64,000 nt of DNA from Siphonodentalium dalli (GCA_032622095.1 CP136063.1:79277980-79341979), one strand, 5' to 3'; positions 55,801 through 63,135 are shown, numbered from the stretch's first letter. Made by a program: numbers and translations. The notes: a model not told the origin generated them from the sequence alone.

Positions 55801-57084
55801 TTGCGAGCTTGATGAGGATGACCTACTTTCGTTTAAATTTTAATACGATACCAGTACGTCTCTGTTTTCCATACACTCTGTCTTGTTCTAAACCGTTTTA
55901 TTTTAGGTACTTGCTGTGTCTTTGTATACATATGCCTTAATTTGTCCTTTTAGTTTCTATTTTCAGGCAGTTTCTGTGCGCCACGTTCACACATGTCTTT
56001 TATATTTTACAAATTTGTATTGTTACCTAATCTCTTCCAATTTCAATTAAAAAAATAATAAACATTCAAAAAAAATAAAAAAAATAATAAAAAAAATTGA
56101 GAAAAGATGGACCGTCTTTTGGCCTTTTTCGGTCCCACGGACAGTGATGGTAATTCCTTGTATCGCCCGTAACACCCGTCTCATGTATCACCGTACGGCA
56201 ATCACCGTTAGGACCCTCCTGGTCTTGAGTACTCGTTCGGCCCGCTGACCAGGACTGAGTCCGCCCTCTATAAAAAAAAAAATCAATATTCTAATCGTTT
56301 CGTCACACCGTTAAGTATATTGCGCTCATCACCGAACAGCCACAGCGAAATGTTATCCTTGCATGGATTATTTTAGCGGATATGTGCCATGTTTCTGACT
56401 GTTTCCGTATATAAACTGGCAAAGAGTGTAGCTGTGTGTGGCATAACCAACTTACACAATTTTATAAATTTTCGAAAAAAAAAGTATCTATTCCCGTTGC
56501 CTATGGGTATTATGTAGATGTATTGTTATAAAACATTCTTTATAACTATTTCGTTGAATAACTTAGAACACAGAATGAAGCTACAACATACAAATCCCTA
56601 GTTAATTTCATTATCACTATAACACTGTTACAGGCTTCTAGATACATGTATGGTATGCCATGAAAGAATATACATGTGCATGATATTATACTATATAGTG
56701 TCATTATCTATTTACTGGATGCATCATGACACACAGTAATATACTTCGCATGTGTCACGATGTACTCACCATTCTACGAATACCCTATGCAGATATTCAG
56801 TAATGTGTAGTTGTCACTACAACAACCGCCCTTTCTACAACAATAGTTCCGTTGCCCGCTACAGGGTAGGATGAATGCGCGGGTGTGTGTACTCCATATA
56901 TACTAAATCAAGAATACTGATAGATGTAAATTTCTCCACATACTTGCTTCTCTGGCAGATAATACATCTGTTTCTTCTTCTACGAAAGACAATGTTGTGT
57001 TATATCTTGCATTCGTACTTCCTCTGGCCTTCTCCAGATATCCGCGTATTCCAGTGACGTTCAAATCACGCTCGATGAGGATCC
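34653..57084 (-). CDS. Ionotropic glutamate receptor-like gene, partial (amino-terminal domain)
   Basis: Five exons, listed separately, join with matching phases (1-2, 1-2, 0-0, 0-0 at successive junctions). They give about 321 residues that follow the order of an iGluR amino-terminal domain of kainate type: an early N-x-T/T-L segment, the REAMCRL-AGC region, the V-P-V-I strand, the WRSIAYIYDDTVG strand, a second lobe ending in FVDTNT-MTREYFWVYLDGD, then YDVRNYLAISMD and a SRHKISC segment. iGluRs are glutamate-gated cation channels of the plasma membrane; this domain directs assembly. The signal peptide, ligand-binding halves and membrane segments are not found. It could be a divergent receptor or a decaying copy, although the exons lack stops. 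Introns of 1.3-11.8 kb are filled with transposons. Confidence 0.72.
34827..36162 (-). other. iGluR-like intron D-E
   Basis: Contains the second copy of a dispersed repeat (35540-35880) and otherwise AT-rich sequence. A frame just upstream of exon E ending YQKLK|gtttgg could be an additional small exon but lacks a good acceptor. Confidence 0.5.
35540..35880 (+). repeat. Dispersed repeat, copy 2
   Basis: Matches 26190-26400 in the same orientation through words such as gatatcgatttttgaag, ttgacactggttagcatta and gatgatatggggaccg. Confidence 0.7.
36163..36372 (-). CDS. iGluR-like exon D
   Basis: 70 codons, phase 0 at both ends. The acceptor is strong (cctcttattttgttccag) and the donor canonical (ACTG|gtaaga). 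Encodes SITNNWMTREYFWVYLDGDI and onward to LDDIERTFGL. The MTREYFWVYLDGD block corresponds to the M-x-E-Y-x-x-x-F-x-x-x-D strand of the second lobe of kainate-receptor amino-terminal domains. No internal stops. Confidence 0.75.
36373..37449. other. Intronic sequence without features
   Basis: Part of the intron between exons C and D. AT-rich; two short overlapping frames at 36946-37289 are not recognisable. Confidence 0.4.
37450..37975 (+). repeat. 130-bp tandem array with AGGTCA words
   Basis: Four units, each with the order tgacctt-attgac, gaaggtcaaggtca, ggtca-gatttgaccc-gtccaaaacac, tacccctaggtatcaaattt and gtcgaaatccgtccgtttta. Units are about 75-85% alike. Each holds one to three AGGTCA hexamers, twice as direct tandem AGGTCAAGGTCA. 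Confidence 0.85.
38340..39070 (+). repeat. Large tandem duplication with CCTTCGGAATAG minisatellite
   Basis: A segment starting acgtaatgacattaaa and continuing gaaaacccgcgaaaacaaaa, ttccttcataaaaa-aatcttc and gataatgaaccctctca occurs at about 38426-38650 and 38826-39070, nearly unchanged. Each copy ends in several repeats of accttcggaatag with variations. The acgtaatgacatta word also occurs at about 38350. A perfect relative, acgtaatg-t-cattacgt, lies at 41008-41024. Confidence 0.85.
39071..40605. other. Intronic sequence without features
   Basis: Part of intron C-D. AT-rich; short frames at 39479-39676 and 39823-40101 have no recognised domain or splice support. Confidence 0.4.
40606..40787 (-). 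CDS. iGluR-like exon C
   Basis: 182 bp: two bases, then 60 codons. The acceptor is tttattgtttcag and the donor GACTCG|gtatgg. With the last base of exon A it forms Gly, giving YIYDDTV-G-SRNLETLLKT and continuing TSRHYISLIAIKLE, IYSSMKRAIKRSHNIFVDTN. This mirrors the iGluR order YDD-x-x-G-L-x-x-L-x-x-L-[K]-x-x-S-R followed by K-x-x-K-x-x-x-x-x-V-x-x-D. No stops. Phase agreement on both sides is good evidence that the exon belongs here. Confidence 0.75.
41039..41567 (+). mobile_element. TTAA-flanked MITE family A, copy 2
   Basis: About 521 bp. Left end AGATACGGGGGGCGTTGG; right end, inverted, AGGCACGGGCGGCGTTCG. The right flank is TTAA and the left flank GTAA, a one-base decay. The interior has tccgtcaaaaaccgccataa, aatatggcataaacag and taaagagcgttta. 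It lies in the intron between exons A and C. Confidence 0.82.
41568..44867. other. Intronic sequence, mostly featureless
   Basis: Intron between exons A and C. Plus-strand frames at 41826-42047 and 42701-42937 and a minus-strand frame at 43398-43607 were considered as exons, but their phases or signals do not fit. At 44520-44670 the word TTTCGACCCA recurs about four times within 110 bp. Confidence 0.4.
44560..44660 (+). repeat. TTTCGACCCA short repeats
   Basis: agtttcgacccattctg, agtttcgacccacaca, tttcgccccacg and cttttcgacccaaat follow each other at 15-35 bp intervals. A degenerate short tandem array within the intron. Confidence 0.6.
44868..45125 (-). CDS. iGluR-like exon A
   Basis: 258 bp: two bases, 85 codons, one base. 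The acceptor is tgtaatgctttcag and the donor GTAG|gtatgt. The first two bases complete an ATG (Met) with the previous exon, giving REA-M-CRLTNAGCRVMVAIV, then MVVPVILITID, GESTFRPIPAYYDRVG and HQWRSIAYIYDD. This follows the iGluR first-lobe order: Cys-Leu near G-V-x-A-I, the V-P-x-I strand, R-x-x-P-x-x and W-x-x-x-x-x-I-Y-D-D. The typical GPSSS turn is replaced by TCKAARTI, a notable divergence. Confidence 0.78.
45126..46540. other. Intronic sequence without features
   Basis: Start of the 11.8-kb intron upstream of exon A. AT-rich; no gene or clear repeat. Confidence 0.4.
46740..47480. repeat. Duplicated repeat with an inverted partial copy
   Basis: The block with ccaatacca-gtcaagtcacgct, tttgctccgcagatttgcat and caaaattggtcacttga occurs at about 46998-47140 and again at 47317-47463. 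A partial inverted copy is at about 46865-46925 (ggtcaagtgacaaatatt, atgcaaatctcaggagcaaa). Short frames such as FAWK-F-I-H arise from this repeat and are not genes. Confidence 0.75.
47481..49198. other. Intronic sequence without features
   Basis: No recognisable coding region, RNA or repeat shared with the window. AT-rich. Confidence 0.4.
49205..49400. repeat. G-run plus CACCCACCCC-type dispersed repeat, copy 1
   Basis: After a G run of about 13 come the phrases ttttggggacccaccacccc, cgaaagttttttccacccagg, and a second closely similar unit, aagttttttccacccatgtc, then acacccacccccaaaattga. Its layout matches 63000-63135. The short internal tandem (about 40 bp) has two copies here. Confidence 0.65.
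49401..50850. other. Intronic sequence without features
   Basis: Open frames of 83-128 codons occur on both strands without domains. Nothing supported. Confidence 0.35.
50850..51190 (+). repeat. Degenerate 230-bp tandem duplication
   Basis: The series aatattcag-g-tgaaacttcgggcgc, aaa-ttgctctgtatggcgaaa and atagcccgcgg recurs about 230 bp later as aatattcagtgcggaatcttc, gggcgcccgatac and cttgctctggcgaaaatag. GC is higher than the surroundings. Confidence 0.55.
51191..51900. other. Sequence upstream of the Tx1 LINE
   Basis: No gene. Part may be degenerate Tx1 sequence (a frame with TDFRLDFVAFWYDR just upstream of the LINE), but I cannot fix the element's 5' edge. Confidence 0.3.
51913..52863 (+). 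pseudogene. Tx1-like reverse transcriptase, N-terminal portion
   Basis: Blocks visible in order: ASGKSPGPDGVPAEFYKTF, LPLSQRTSLITMLPKD, NYRPISLLNVDYKILSKSL, then VHDDQTCGVPGRTIIDNLHL. The CGVPGR-x-I-x-x-N block is distinctive of the Tx1/L1 group. The frame ends at a stop after NLSA. The next block is one frame off, reading SLDQQKAFDRLDHTYLFNTL, which carries the first catalytic aspartate. The copy is inactive. Confidence 0.88.
52864..53229 (+). pseudogene. Tx1-like fragment with internal deletion
   Basis: After the DQQKAFDRLDH block and a stop, the text becomes NFIAWVRLLYTDIYSSLLIN, then at about 53030-53100 jumps to FWTTRIEPLPRSLLYAPKKA and GGADIVHLPSKCYTIHLRHI. The second half belongs near the C terminus. 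The catalytic YADD and thumb are therefore deleted (about 400 residues). The frame stops where the second LINE begins. Confidence 0.8.
53230..53595 (-). other. 3' untranslated tail of the inserted LINE
   Basis: A/T-rich trailer of the minus-strand LINE, with long A and T runs and the TAA tail at its end. Confidence 0.6.
53596..55008 (-). CDS. L2/CR1/Crack-like reverse transcriptase, uninterrupted 470 codons
   Basis: Begins close to the RT fingers (VKNYRPVSNLSFISKLLEKV) and keeps every catalytic block without a stop: SAYRKDHSCETALIKV, LLMLDLSAAFDTCDHQIL, DIGVPQGSILGPLLF, and the YHMYADDTQIY active site. A thumb with LNDDKSEFLVIGS follows, then the C-terminal domain ending ETSIQIWNGLPLKIRRSKT-KKLKTHLFKK. 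The first Met is only where the truncated copy happens to start. The intact frame suggests a recent insertion, but with no endonuclease or promoter it cannot move on its own. Confidence 0.9.
   Translation of the reverse strand: MVKTDQRTVGWVKNYRPVSNLSFISKLLEKVVSRQLLDFINSHNLVEKFQSAYRKDHSCETALIKVKNDIELSLDQGNCVMLLMLDLSAAFDTCDHQILINRLSEFTHVNGTALAWFASYLRLRKQKVVIGNSYSECVDLDIGVPQGSILGPLLFLVYTLPLGQILQKNRVKYHMYADDTQIYIEFSRKESNGYHLAKARLQQCYLDIKNWMELNKLKLNDDKSEFLVIGSRYSLKVLSETVNGQADAKFQIQLADSIIDSSSEIRNLGSYFDNTMSMTVTVNNLLKSCYFHLRCLRRVKCHLSPKAIKHAVLTLVVARVDSLNSLLTNLTKGNIKRINLLLNNCARLIGNVSKFDHITRVLIHNHIMTFEFRMQFKCAVIVFKSLRKQVPSYITDMFILKSCDRVTRSSACGLDLTNIRKPDGRYGEKCFQETSIQIWNGLPLKIRRSKTTSEFKKKLKTHLFKKCFNL
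55012..55843 (+). pseudogene. Tx1-like C-terminal domain
   Basis: Open from immediately after the insertion. Reads YWIGFHLRDFVPTFAGHNIA and continues about 270 codons to LDEDDLLSFKF. The conserved C-terminal cysteine/histidine motif is present as CPLCHKAPENLQHLFVAC (C-x2-C...H-x4-C), a putative nucleic-acid-binding knuckle. It is separated from the RT by an internal deletion and the nested element. Without them it would read as the end of the Tx1 ORF2. Confidence 0.85.
55844..56284 (+). other. Tx1 3' untranslated region
   Basis: An A-rich patch (about 56048-56098) is followed by about 170 bp of GC-richer sequence, ending ccgccctctat and eleven A residues. I take the last A run as the retroposed poly(A) end; the upstream patch may be an internal A tract. 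Confidence 0.55.
56285..56943. other. Intron between N1 and A, proximal part
   Basis: AT-rich sequence next to the first identified receptor exon. No other features. Confidence 0.4.
56944..57084 (-). CDS. iGluR-like exon N1
   Basis: 141 bp: two bases, 46 codons, one base. The acceptor is gtgtttatattccag and the donor GCAA|gtatgt. Encodes ILIERDLNVTGIRGYLEKAR, then STNARYNTTLSFVEEETDVL and SAREA. This fits the start of an iGluR amino-terminal domain, where a G-x-[IL]-F-E/D segment leads to an N-x-x-x-L strand and a D-x-[FL]-x-A-x-x segment. Its final base completes ATG with exon A. The missing upstream exon must end in phase 1 and carry the signal peptide. Confidence 0.68.
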
Positions 57085-57299
57085 CTGGAATATAAACACG
57101 ATTTCGCCTGTTCAATTATATATGCATTTCTCAGGGTTAATGGTTCCATTTTCAAAATTGGAATTTCAACCATAGCTTTAAAGGTCTACAAGTGAATGAA
57201 TTAATATAATGTGTTTGCAAATCTAATGACAATGATAAATATCAACATGTGAGAATGGCATTGTATTAACAACTATATGGAATACTAGCCGAAACAGGC

Positions 57300-57530
57300 T
57301 GCCTTCGGGAACCATCTATTCAGTGTGGGGGCATGGCTCCTGTACAAAAGGGCCTTCTTTTCGCCTTTATTCAGCGTCTGGGGGGGTCTTCGGCACCTGC
57401 ACAAAAGGGCATTTATGGCTGTCTAAGATCAGAGTGAGCGCAACGCGCACATTCTGATCTTAAACAGAGCCTTTATTCAGCGCACGTTTTAATCCTTTAA
57501 ACATTTTGATATTTAAAAACAATATTTACA
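57300..57530. repeat. Dispersed repeat with internal duplication
   Basis: Two short units (cctgtacaaaagggc...tttattcagcg and cctgcacaaaagggc...tttattcagcg) lead into attctgatcttaaacagagc and aaacattttgat. A related piece lies at 63465-63600 (attttgatcttagacagagcc, aaacattttgat). Confidence 0.6.
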
Positions 57531-59930
57531 TTAATTTTTTTAAACGTATACAGGTATTACAAGAATACATAATGCATAGCAAATAAATAACACGAAATTA
57601 CCAAGGCTGCTCGTCGAAATATATAAAGTAGTTTTAACATAATATTTTCATTGATAATGTATTTATAATACTTGATTTCACATGAGCCTCTATCAATGCG
57701 TCAATCCGACGGTCGGGTGGGTTAGACAGAAGAATATCACCATTCATCCGACCGACAGCCTCAATCCACACATACTGTTATGTGCCCTTTAGTGTTAATC
57801 GTTTCTCACCAAGCATCTGGTCAAATTTTGATAGTTCAAATGTGAAACTCTCTTTCTGAGAGTCTATTGGTTGGAGAGACTTCGGCGATTTTGGTTTCTA
57901 AGCAACAGGCGATTTTTGCTATGGAGCAATATCATCAACATGACTAGACTGTTGCAGTAACTGGCTCAACTTGAGTGGATTGTTTTTGTAGCAACGGGTA
58001 CATCTTCAGTAGACGTGTTCATGGCCTGTGATTCAGGTTCTGGGACATGAGTTATAGCAGTTACGTCAAGTTGTGTCGCTCGTTATACACGAATAGTGTT
58101 CATCCGGCTGTTGTCTGTCTAAGTGCTGGCATCAGTACACTGTTTTGTACAAACGACAACAGAGAATGTGACTGGTTGAGTTGATGATCACCGACTATCT
58201 GTTTGCATCGACATATGATAGATGTTTCTCCGCCTTAAACCGTTGAATTTTGAATTAATTTGGGAGGTGAACGAATCAGAACGATCCGTGGCAGCATGTG
58301 ATACCTGAACACGTTGTTGGTTTAATACAATCCTTATCATGACCAGAAACAGAACAGCTTGCTCTTATGGTCCGTCTGATTCTTCTCCGACTCAGAGTTG
58401 TCGGAGATATCGAGGGATCTCAAAACTGCTCTGCTATTATTCAACATGTTGTGAGGAGTAAACTTGACTTGTGTGTGCAATAGCTGTTAACTGCAACAAA
58501 GCATTGAACTTTGAACATTCAATCAAGAGAGAGAGAGAGCCAGTCACTGGCCCGGTCCTGACCGATTGACATTGTCATTGTCCAGCAATACTTTGAAGTA
58601 GCTTATCAATGACAAATACAAAAGGTCTTTTAGTATGCGGGTCGAACCTAAGAACCAAGGACTGCGGGAATACTCCAGCTCCATTTGAACTAAGTGAGTC
58701 ATCATGCATACGATTTTGTCTTGTTTTTTGGGGGGGGGGGCGGGTTCAGTTGCCACATAAAAAGCCAAACGTCGAAACTCGCCCAGCAGCCGCCGCGAAC
58801 TACCATTTGAATTCTGGTCGGGCACTTTCTGGTACATAGCTGAAGCGGTGACACGTTTAGCCATTGCACGTACCAGCCTCAGTGAGACAGGCGTTAACAA
58901 TACAGGATTCAACAATCATCGGGACGAACACAAAAAGAAACAGGAGAAAACAAACGTCATACGTGGAAACACATAACACAATACTTCAAACATCAGACGA
59001 GCAATAGAACAGATAACATAAGTTGAATCTGAAACGTGGAGAGGCGTGGCCAGCCGATTTATTTAGCCGGATCCACTCAACCACCCGTCTTGAAGAGATG
59101 TAGGTCAAAAGTGGACCATGAGCTAAGCCGTACCCACAGGTAGATGCATAACATGGTACGGCCGCCGTATTACCACCAGTACTCCTACACCATGGGGCAA
59201 ACAGGGTGCCGCATTAGGGGATTCTTACCCATCGCAGTGGGGCGGTAGGCATATTCTACCCAGGCCCACACGGGGTCCTAAAGCATATCTGTTTCTCAAA
59301 GTTTCAACATTTTACTAATCAGGGTGCTTTCCAAAACAAATATGCTACGTGTTTCTAACCCCAAGACAAATAATGTCGAACGACTTGACTGCAGCTATTG
59401 CAAATACATTTAAGTTAATAACTAAATAGGAATCTAATCATAACCAACGTTACTTGCATTTTTTGTGTTGTCTTTTGATCATTTCGGCATGTGCGACAAT
59501 ACTAACTACGTTGTTACAGTCATTGTTTACAAACAATCGTCTCTACTTGCGGAATCTGGTCATCAAAGGATTATCGGTTATGGAAATAAGAACATATTTA
59601 AATTAAGTGTTCACTTTTTTTATTAATGGTTTAGCAAGCTTTACAACTCGGTTGGTAATTTACATGCATCAGGCTAACACAAGCCGTACATACAGCAGCG
59701 CCAAAGCTGAATCGAATCCACATAAGCGGGGTTCGTGGTCCACGCAAAGGGAAGTTAACCTGATTCGTGTTCCTGGAGTAGTTTGTCAGCAGCAGCTTGA
59801 CGGAGTTCGGTTGTTTCTATCTGCAGTTGATTCTTATTTTAGTAGAACTAAGCATATGTGCGGTGCGGATCATTCGTGCGATAGAGTATGCCGAGTTCGT
59901 CTTTGGAACTACATAACATGACACTCTTGT
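57531..59930. other. Upstream of exon N1, no supported gene
   Basis: A GA microsatellite at about 58526-58540. A minus-strand frame at 58544-58915 starts MLNPVLLTPVSLRLVRAM. It could be imagined as a signal peptide exon but has no phase-compatible donor that I trust. The segment 59100-59290 is GC-richer and has no recognised content. Confidence 0.35.
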
Positions 59931-59931
59931 C

Positions 59932-59932
59932 T

Positions 59933-59963
<31 letters not shown>
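59932..59963 (-). repeat. GATA/TATC microsatellite at LINE 3' end
   Basis: About eight ATAG units directly abut the 3' end of the minus-strand LINE (aataaagtatctatc on that strand). A tail microsatellite of this type is common for some LINE clades. Confidence 0.85.
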
Positions 59964-60146
59964 CTTTATTGCGCAATCGATATACGGATACAGGATATGG
60001 CAAAGAAAGAAAAACAAAAATATATACATAAACATGCAAATAAAATATATGATTAGAATATTTGTGCTGAGTGATTACAGTGTTATTGTCGTAATATTTC
60101 GGCTTCAATTAAATATTTACTTAGAGCTCTGCTCAGTTGTTTATCA

Positions 60147-60530
60147 TTAGAATTGAATATTTCTTTGAAGCTTTTGGCGCTCGTCTAACACATCGTAATT
60201 TGATATCACATTATTCGTGTAACTGCCAAAGACTTGCCTAGGATTTTGGTACTTAGGGCAGTGTAATAAAAAGTGAGACTCGTCTTCGATAGGTTTATCT
60301 TTAGCGGGAATATTAGGACTACATTGTTTGCAAGTTCGTTCCTCTACGGGGATTGGATTAGGTTTCACATGTCTGCCTATTTCTATTTCTAGCTTGTGCG
60401 AGCTTGTAACAAGTTTCGATATTGGACGTCTTTCATTTCGAGATAACGTTGTTAAATAAGAAGCCCTTGTTTCAAAATCTGTTTTGATTTGTCCCATAAA
60501 TTCTAATTTACTATTTTTCTGCACATGCAC
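60147..60530 (-). pseudogene. I/Nimb-like zinc-knuckle terminus
   Basis: Begins within NSKLEFMGQIKTDFETRASY, then SRNERRPISKLVTSSHKLEI. The CCHC-like motif follows: CKQC, a spacer with EDESHFLLHCPKY (C-x2-C...H-x3-C). This would bind element RNA or target DNA. The 3' untranslated region and TATC tail follow. Confidence 0.82.
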
Positions 60531-60668
60531 CTTTCATATCAAGGTGCCTCCATGCTTGTCGGAAATGGGTCTTGTAATCGGGATTGAAATTTCTCCCCAA
60601 AAGTATCTATGTTGACCGATTTTGGTGATTCCCACACGTACCCAAATCCATATTTATATAAGTTATTT

Positions 60669-60870
60669 TTAATACACTAACCACTCATTATCCGCATCAC
60701 AAGAAATAAATTTTAAACAGTTATACACCAATCGTTTCTCACACAAAGTGTTTGCTCGAAGCCAATAGAGTATCATGTTCCTTAATACATTGATATAGAT
60801 CGGAAATCGACCCATTTCGGCTAGTACAGCCATATTTAGATGTGTTCCTAAATAATCCCAAAATTCGTTT
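60669..60870 (-). pseudogene. I/Nimb-like C-terminal continuation
   Basis: Frame-shifted continuation beginning NMAVLAEMGRFPIYINVLRN and MILYWLRANTLCEKRLVYNC. The E-x-G-R-x-P-x-x-I block is typical of this clade. Ends with a stop. Confidence 0.75.
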
Positions 60871-61368
60871 ACAAAATTGTGTGTGGAATTTTTCGATGGG
60901 ATTTTCCTTTCGGCTTTCTGAATAGTCACCCAATATTTCAGACCCATAAGTCAATATCGGTTTTACACAAGAATCAAAAAGTTTGCACGTGACATCAATG
61001 GGCGCCGAGTCGTCACATGTTCTTTGTAGTGAAAAATGAGCTCTCGATGCTCTAATCTTTAAATCGTTTAATGCATGTGAGAAAGTGCCAGACGCCGCTA
61101 GTTTCAACCCAAGATATGTATATTGTTGTGTCGTTTCCAACGTATGGGTACCAATTTGAAAAGGATTGTGTTTTAGTTTTTTTCCACTTTTGTTAAAAGT
61201 CAATATTTTGGTCTTATTTCTGTTCACAGTTAGTTTCCACCACGTACAAAATTTTTTCAGTTGAGTCAACATTTTTTGCAAGCCGTCTTGTGACTCCGAA
61301 GTTAATACTAGATCGTCAGCGTACAGTAAACACGGTACTTTAAAATTATCTATGCAAGGAGAATGCAT
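60739..61368 (-). pseudogene. I/Nimb-like RT palm and thumb
   Basis: Starts just upstream of VPCLLYADDLVLTSESQDGL, the catalytic YADD block. It continues FCTWWKLTVNRNKTKILTFN, the YTYLGLKLAASGTF thumb block and PILTYGSEILGDYSESR-ENPIEKFHTQFCKRILG. The end of this frame (SKYGCTSRN) is off-frame sequence; the real continuation, MAVLAEMGRFPIYINVLRNM, is in the next segment. Confidence 0.85.
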
Positions 61369-61380
61369 GAATACAGATCT

Positions 61381-61930
61381 ATACTTGGTTCCGCTATACT
61401 AAATCTATTTTCAATCAATTTCTTTCTATTAATCCATATGAAAAAAAAATCTCATTTTGATATATCTATCGATCCAGCCCACACTGAGTAACATATATAC
61501 CAACAACGATCTTCCAGAATTATTATGAACACCACCTAATATTATGTCATTCACAGTGTGGGCTTATTCACACGTAATCGGAAACGACCCCCATAAGCTT
61601 TATTCTTGATATCGGATCCCCTCCATACAACCAATATTCATGCTTCATATTTTGTGCTATCCATTGTTTTTGAATTATATGGAATAAATACTGTTTACAT
61701 CAAAATGACCTAAATATAATGAGTCAGTAAAATAGCGAATATTTTGCAAGTTAACAGGCATCGCCAGGCGATGTAGTTCCGATAAAAAAAAAATAATCGC
61801 TCCAAAATAGGAACTCTGGATATTACAAATGATACCGCCTCTGTGGAGATTAGCAAAATGTTTTCGCGGAAAACCGTAGCCAACGCTGTAGACGAATACG
61901 GTGACGTGTACCTAAGAAGTTAAGGGACTC
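61381..61930. other. Gene-free stretch
   Basis: AT-rich flank of the truncated LINE. No features seen. Confidence 0.4.
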
Positions 61931-62200
61931 CAGTAGTCCACTTTTGACGTTATTGATCCAATTAGCTGATCAGAAGAACGTCGGGCGTCATAGTTGACAT
62001 TCCTACGTTGATATATCGACGTTATTTAACGTTATTTGCACTTATTTTACCTTATTAGACTGACCACAAGAAAGTTTGACGTCCCTATGTGTATGTGACG
62101 TTATTTGACCTTATCTGACCTTATCAGACTGACCACAATGTGTCTACGTTGTTATTTGACGTTATTCGTACTTATTGGGCGAACAATATCAACGTCTGAC
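61931..62200 (+). repeat. Degenerate GACGTTATTTGACCTTAT array
   Basis: About three units of 70-80 bp, each combining tgacgttatttgaccttat, a repeated tgaccttat, and cagactgaccacaa. A tgacgtt word recurs throughout. Confidence 0.65.
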
Positions 62201-62802
62201 GTGGATCAACTGGCGTGGGCTGACCATAGCTAGTGACGAATCCAGTGTTGGATCAAGTATACTATCGACATTCTCGAAATGGCAGCCGATAGTCTAGCGT
62301 TTATCACAGGGGTAACTCATAGGAGCAATCATTTTCGGGTATGTGCTGATTAGAATTTTTTTTTAGTTTTTTATTCTGAGTGAAGTTTGCTTCGATTCCT
62401 GTTTTCATGGCATCGTATGAATCCTCGCACTCGTCCCACCGTTCATCAAAATGCCACAATGACATACCGTATTTCTGGGTTCGTAAGGCGTGGAGGCTAC
62501 GAGTGTTGACACGGACGTCCTGTCGTCTGGTGATTGTTTTGGTGTCAATAATAGAGTTATTGTTTATATGCATTATATTTATGATTATTCCCAGTTTAGT
62601 ATTCAGAAAATAAATCCATTCCAATGTTCCTTTGTGTGGATATTCTGATATATTTGCTTTGTGAGAAGAATATCGTTATGTTCAGTGACAACTACAACTG
62701 AATTGGAAATAACAGTATTAATCGTTCGTATTAACGAATAACAACTGGCGCCGAACAGATTGCTAACACAGGCACGTTTCCAAAATATTAATTTGTTTGC
62801 TG
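62201..62802. other. Gene-free stretch
   Basis: Overlapping frames at 62304-62860 on both strands have no domain. Nothing supported. Confidence 0.35.
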
Positions 62803-62999
62803 TTAAAGATACGGGCGGCGTTGGTGGTGGGTATGCTGTTAAAATATTCAGCTCCGTCAAAAACCGCCATAAACAGAAAGATTAGTAAAATATAGACAGA
62901 CTTTGTTCTTATACCAATCAGAAATATGGCATAAACAGTATGTTATTGCGAAATGTTTTCCTTTGTTGTGTAAACTAAAGCAAAAAACGTTACAGAACC
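62803..62999 (+). mobile_element. TTAA-flanked MITE family A, copy 3 (truncated)
   Basis: Begins after TTAA with AGATACGGGCGGCGTTGG and follows copy 2 (41043 onward) closely for about 190 bp (ctccgtcaaaaaccgcca, aatatggcataaacagtatg, aaaaacgttacagaacca). It stops abruptly at a G run that starts another repeat. Confidence 0.8.
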
Positions 63000-63135
63000 A
63001 GGGGGGTAGTAATAAAATTGCAGGAAGGTGTGCCGTTTTTTTGCATCTGACATTTCGGGGACTCACCACCCCAAACCTGAAAAAAAAAATTTTAGTCCCA
63101 ATTTTTTTACACCCACCCCCCAAATTTCACTAAAA
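63000..63135. repeat. CACCCACCCC-type dispersed repeat, copy 2
   Basis: A G run, then ttcggggactcaccacccca, an A/T-rich tract and tttacacccaccccccaaat. It parallels 49205-49400 in order and orientation. It abuts the truncated MITE exactly, suggesting insertion or recombination there. Confidence 0.6.

Larger units (their letters stand above)
51901..56284 (+). mobile_element. Tx1-clade LINE, 5'-truncated, split by a second LINE
   Basis: Plus-strand element with RT (51913-52960), an internally deleted middle, and a C-terminal domain (53100-53228, resuming at 55012-55843), then a 3' region with an A-rich tract (about 56048-56095) and a final A run at 56271-56282. The endonuclease is missing. A minus-strand LINE sits in it at about 53230-55010. 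The nesting order shows Tx1 came first. Confidence 0.88.
59932..61380 (-). mobile_element. I/Nimb-like LINE, 5'-truncated
   Basis: Minus-strand element holding the palm from the catalytic YADD onward, the C-terminal domain, a zinc knuckle and a TATC-type tail. Three or more frame changes lie between 60530 and 60870. Everything upstream of the YADD block is missing. The fragment at 27.4 kb is of the same clade and covers the region just upstream. Confidence 0.85.

Noticed and set aside
58544-58915. Minus-strand frame starting MLNPVLLTPVSLRLVRAM as a signal-peptide exon of the receptor
   Set aside because: The hydrophobic start is short and interrupted by Arg. I could not find a donor giving phase 1 that leads convincingly to exon N1.
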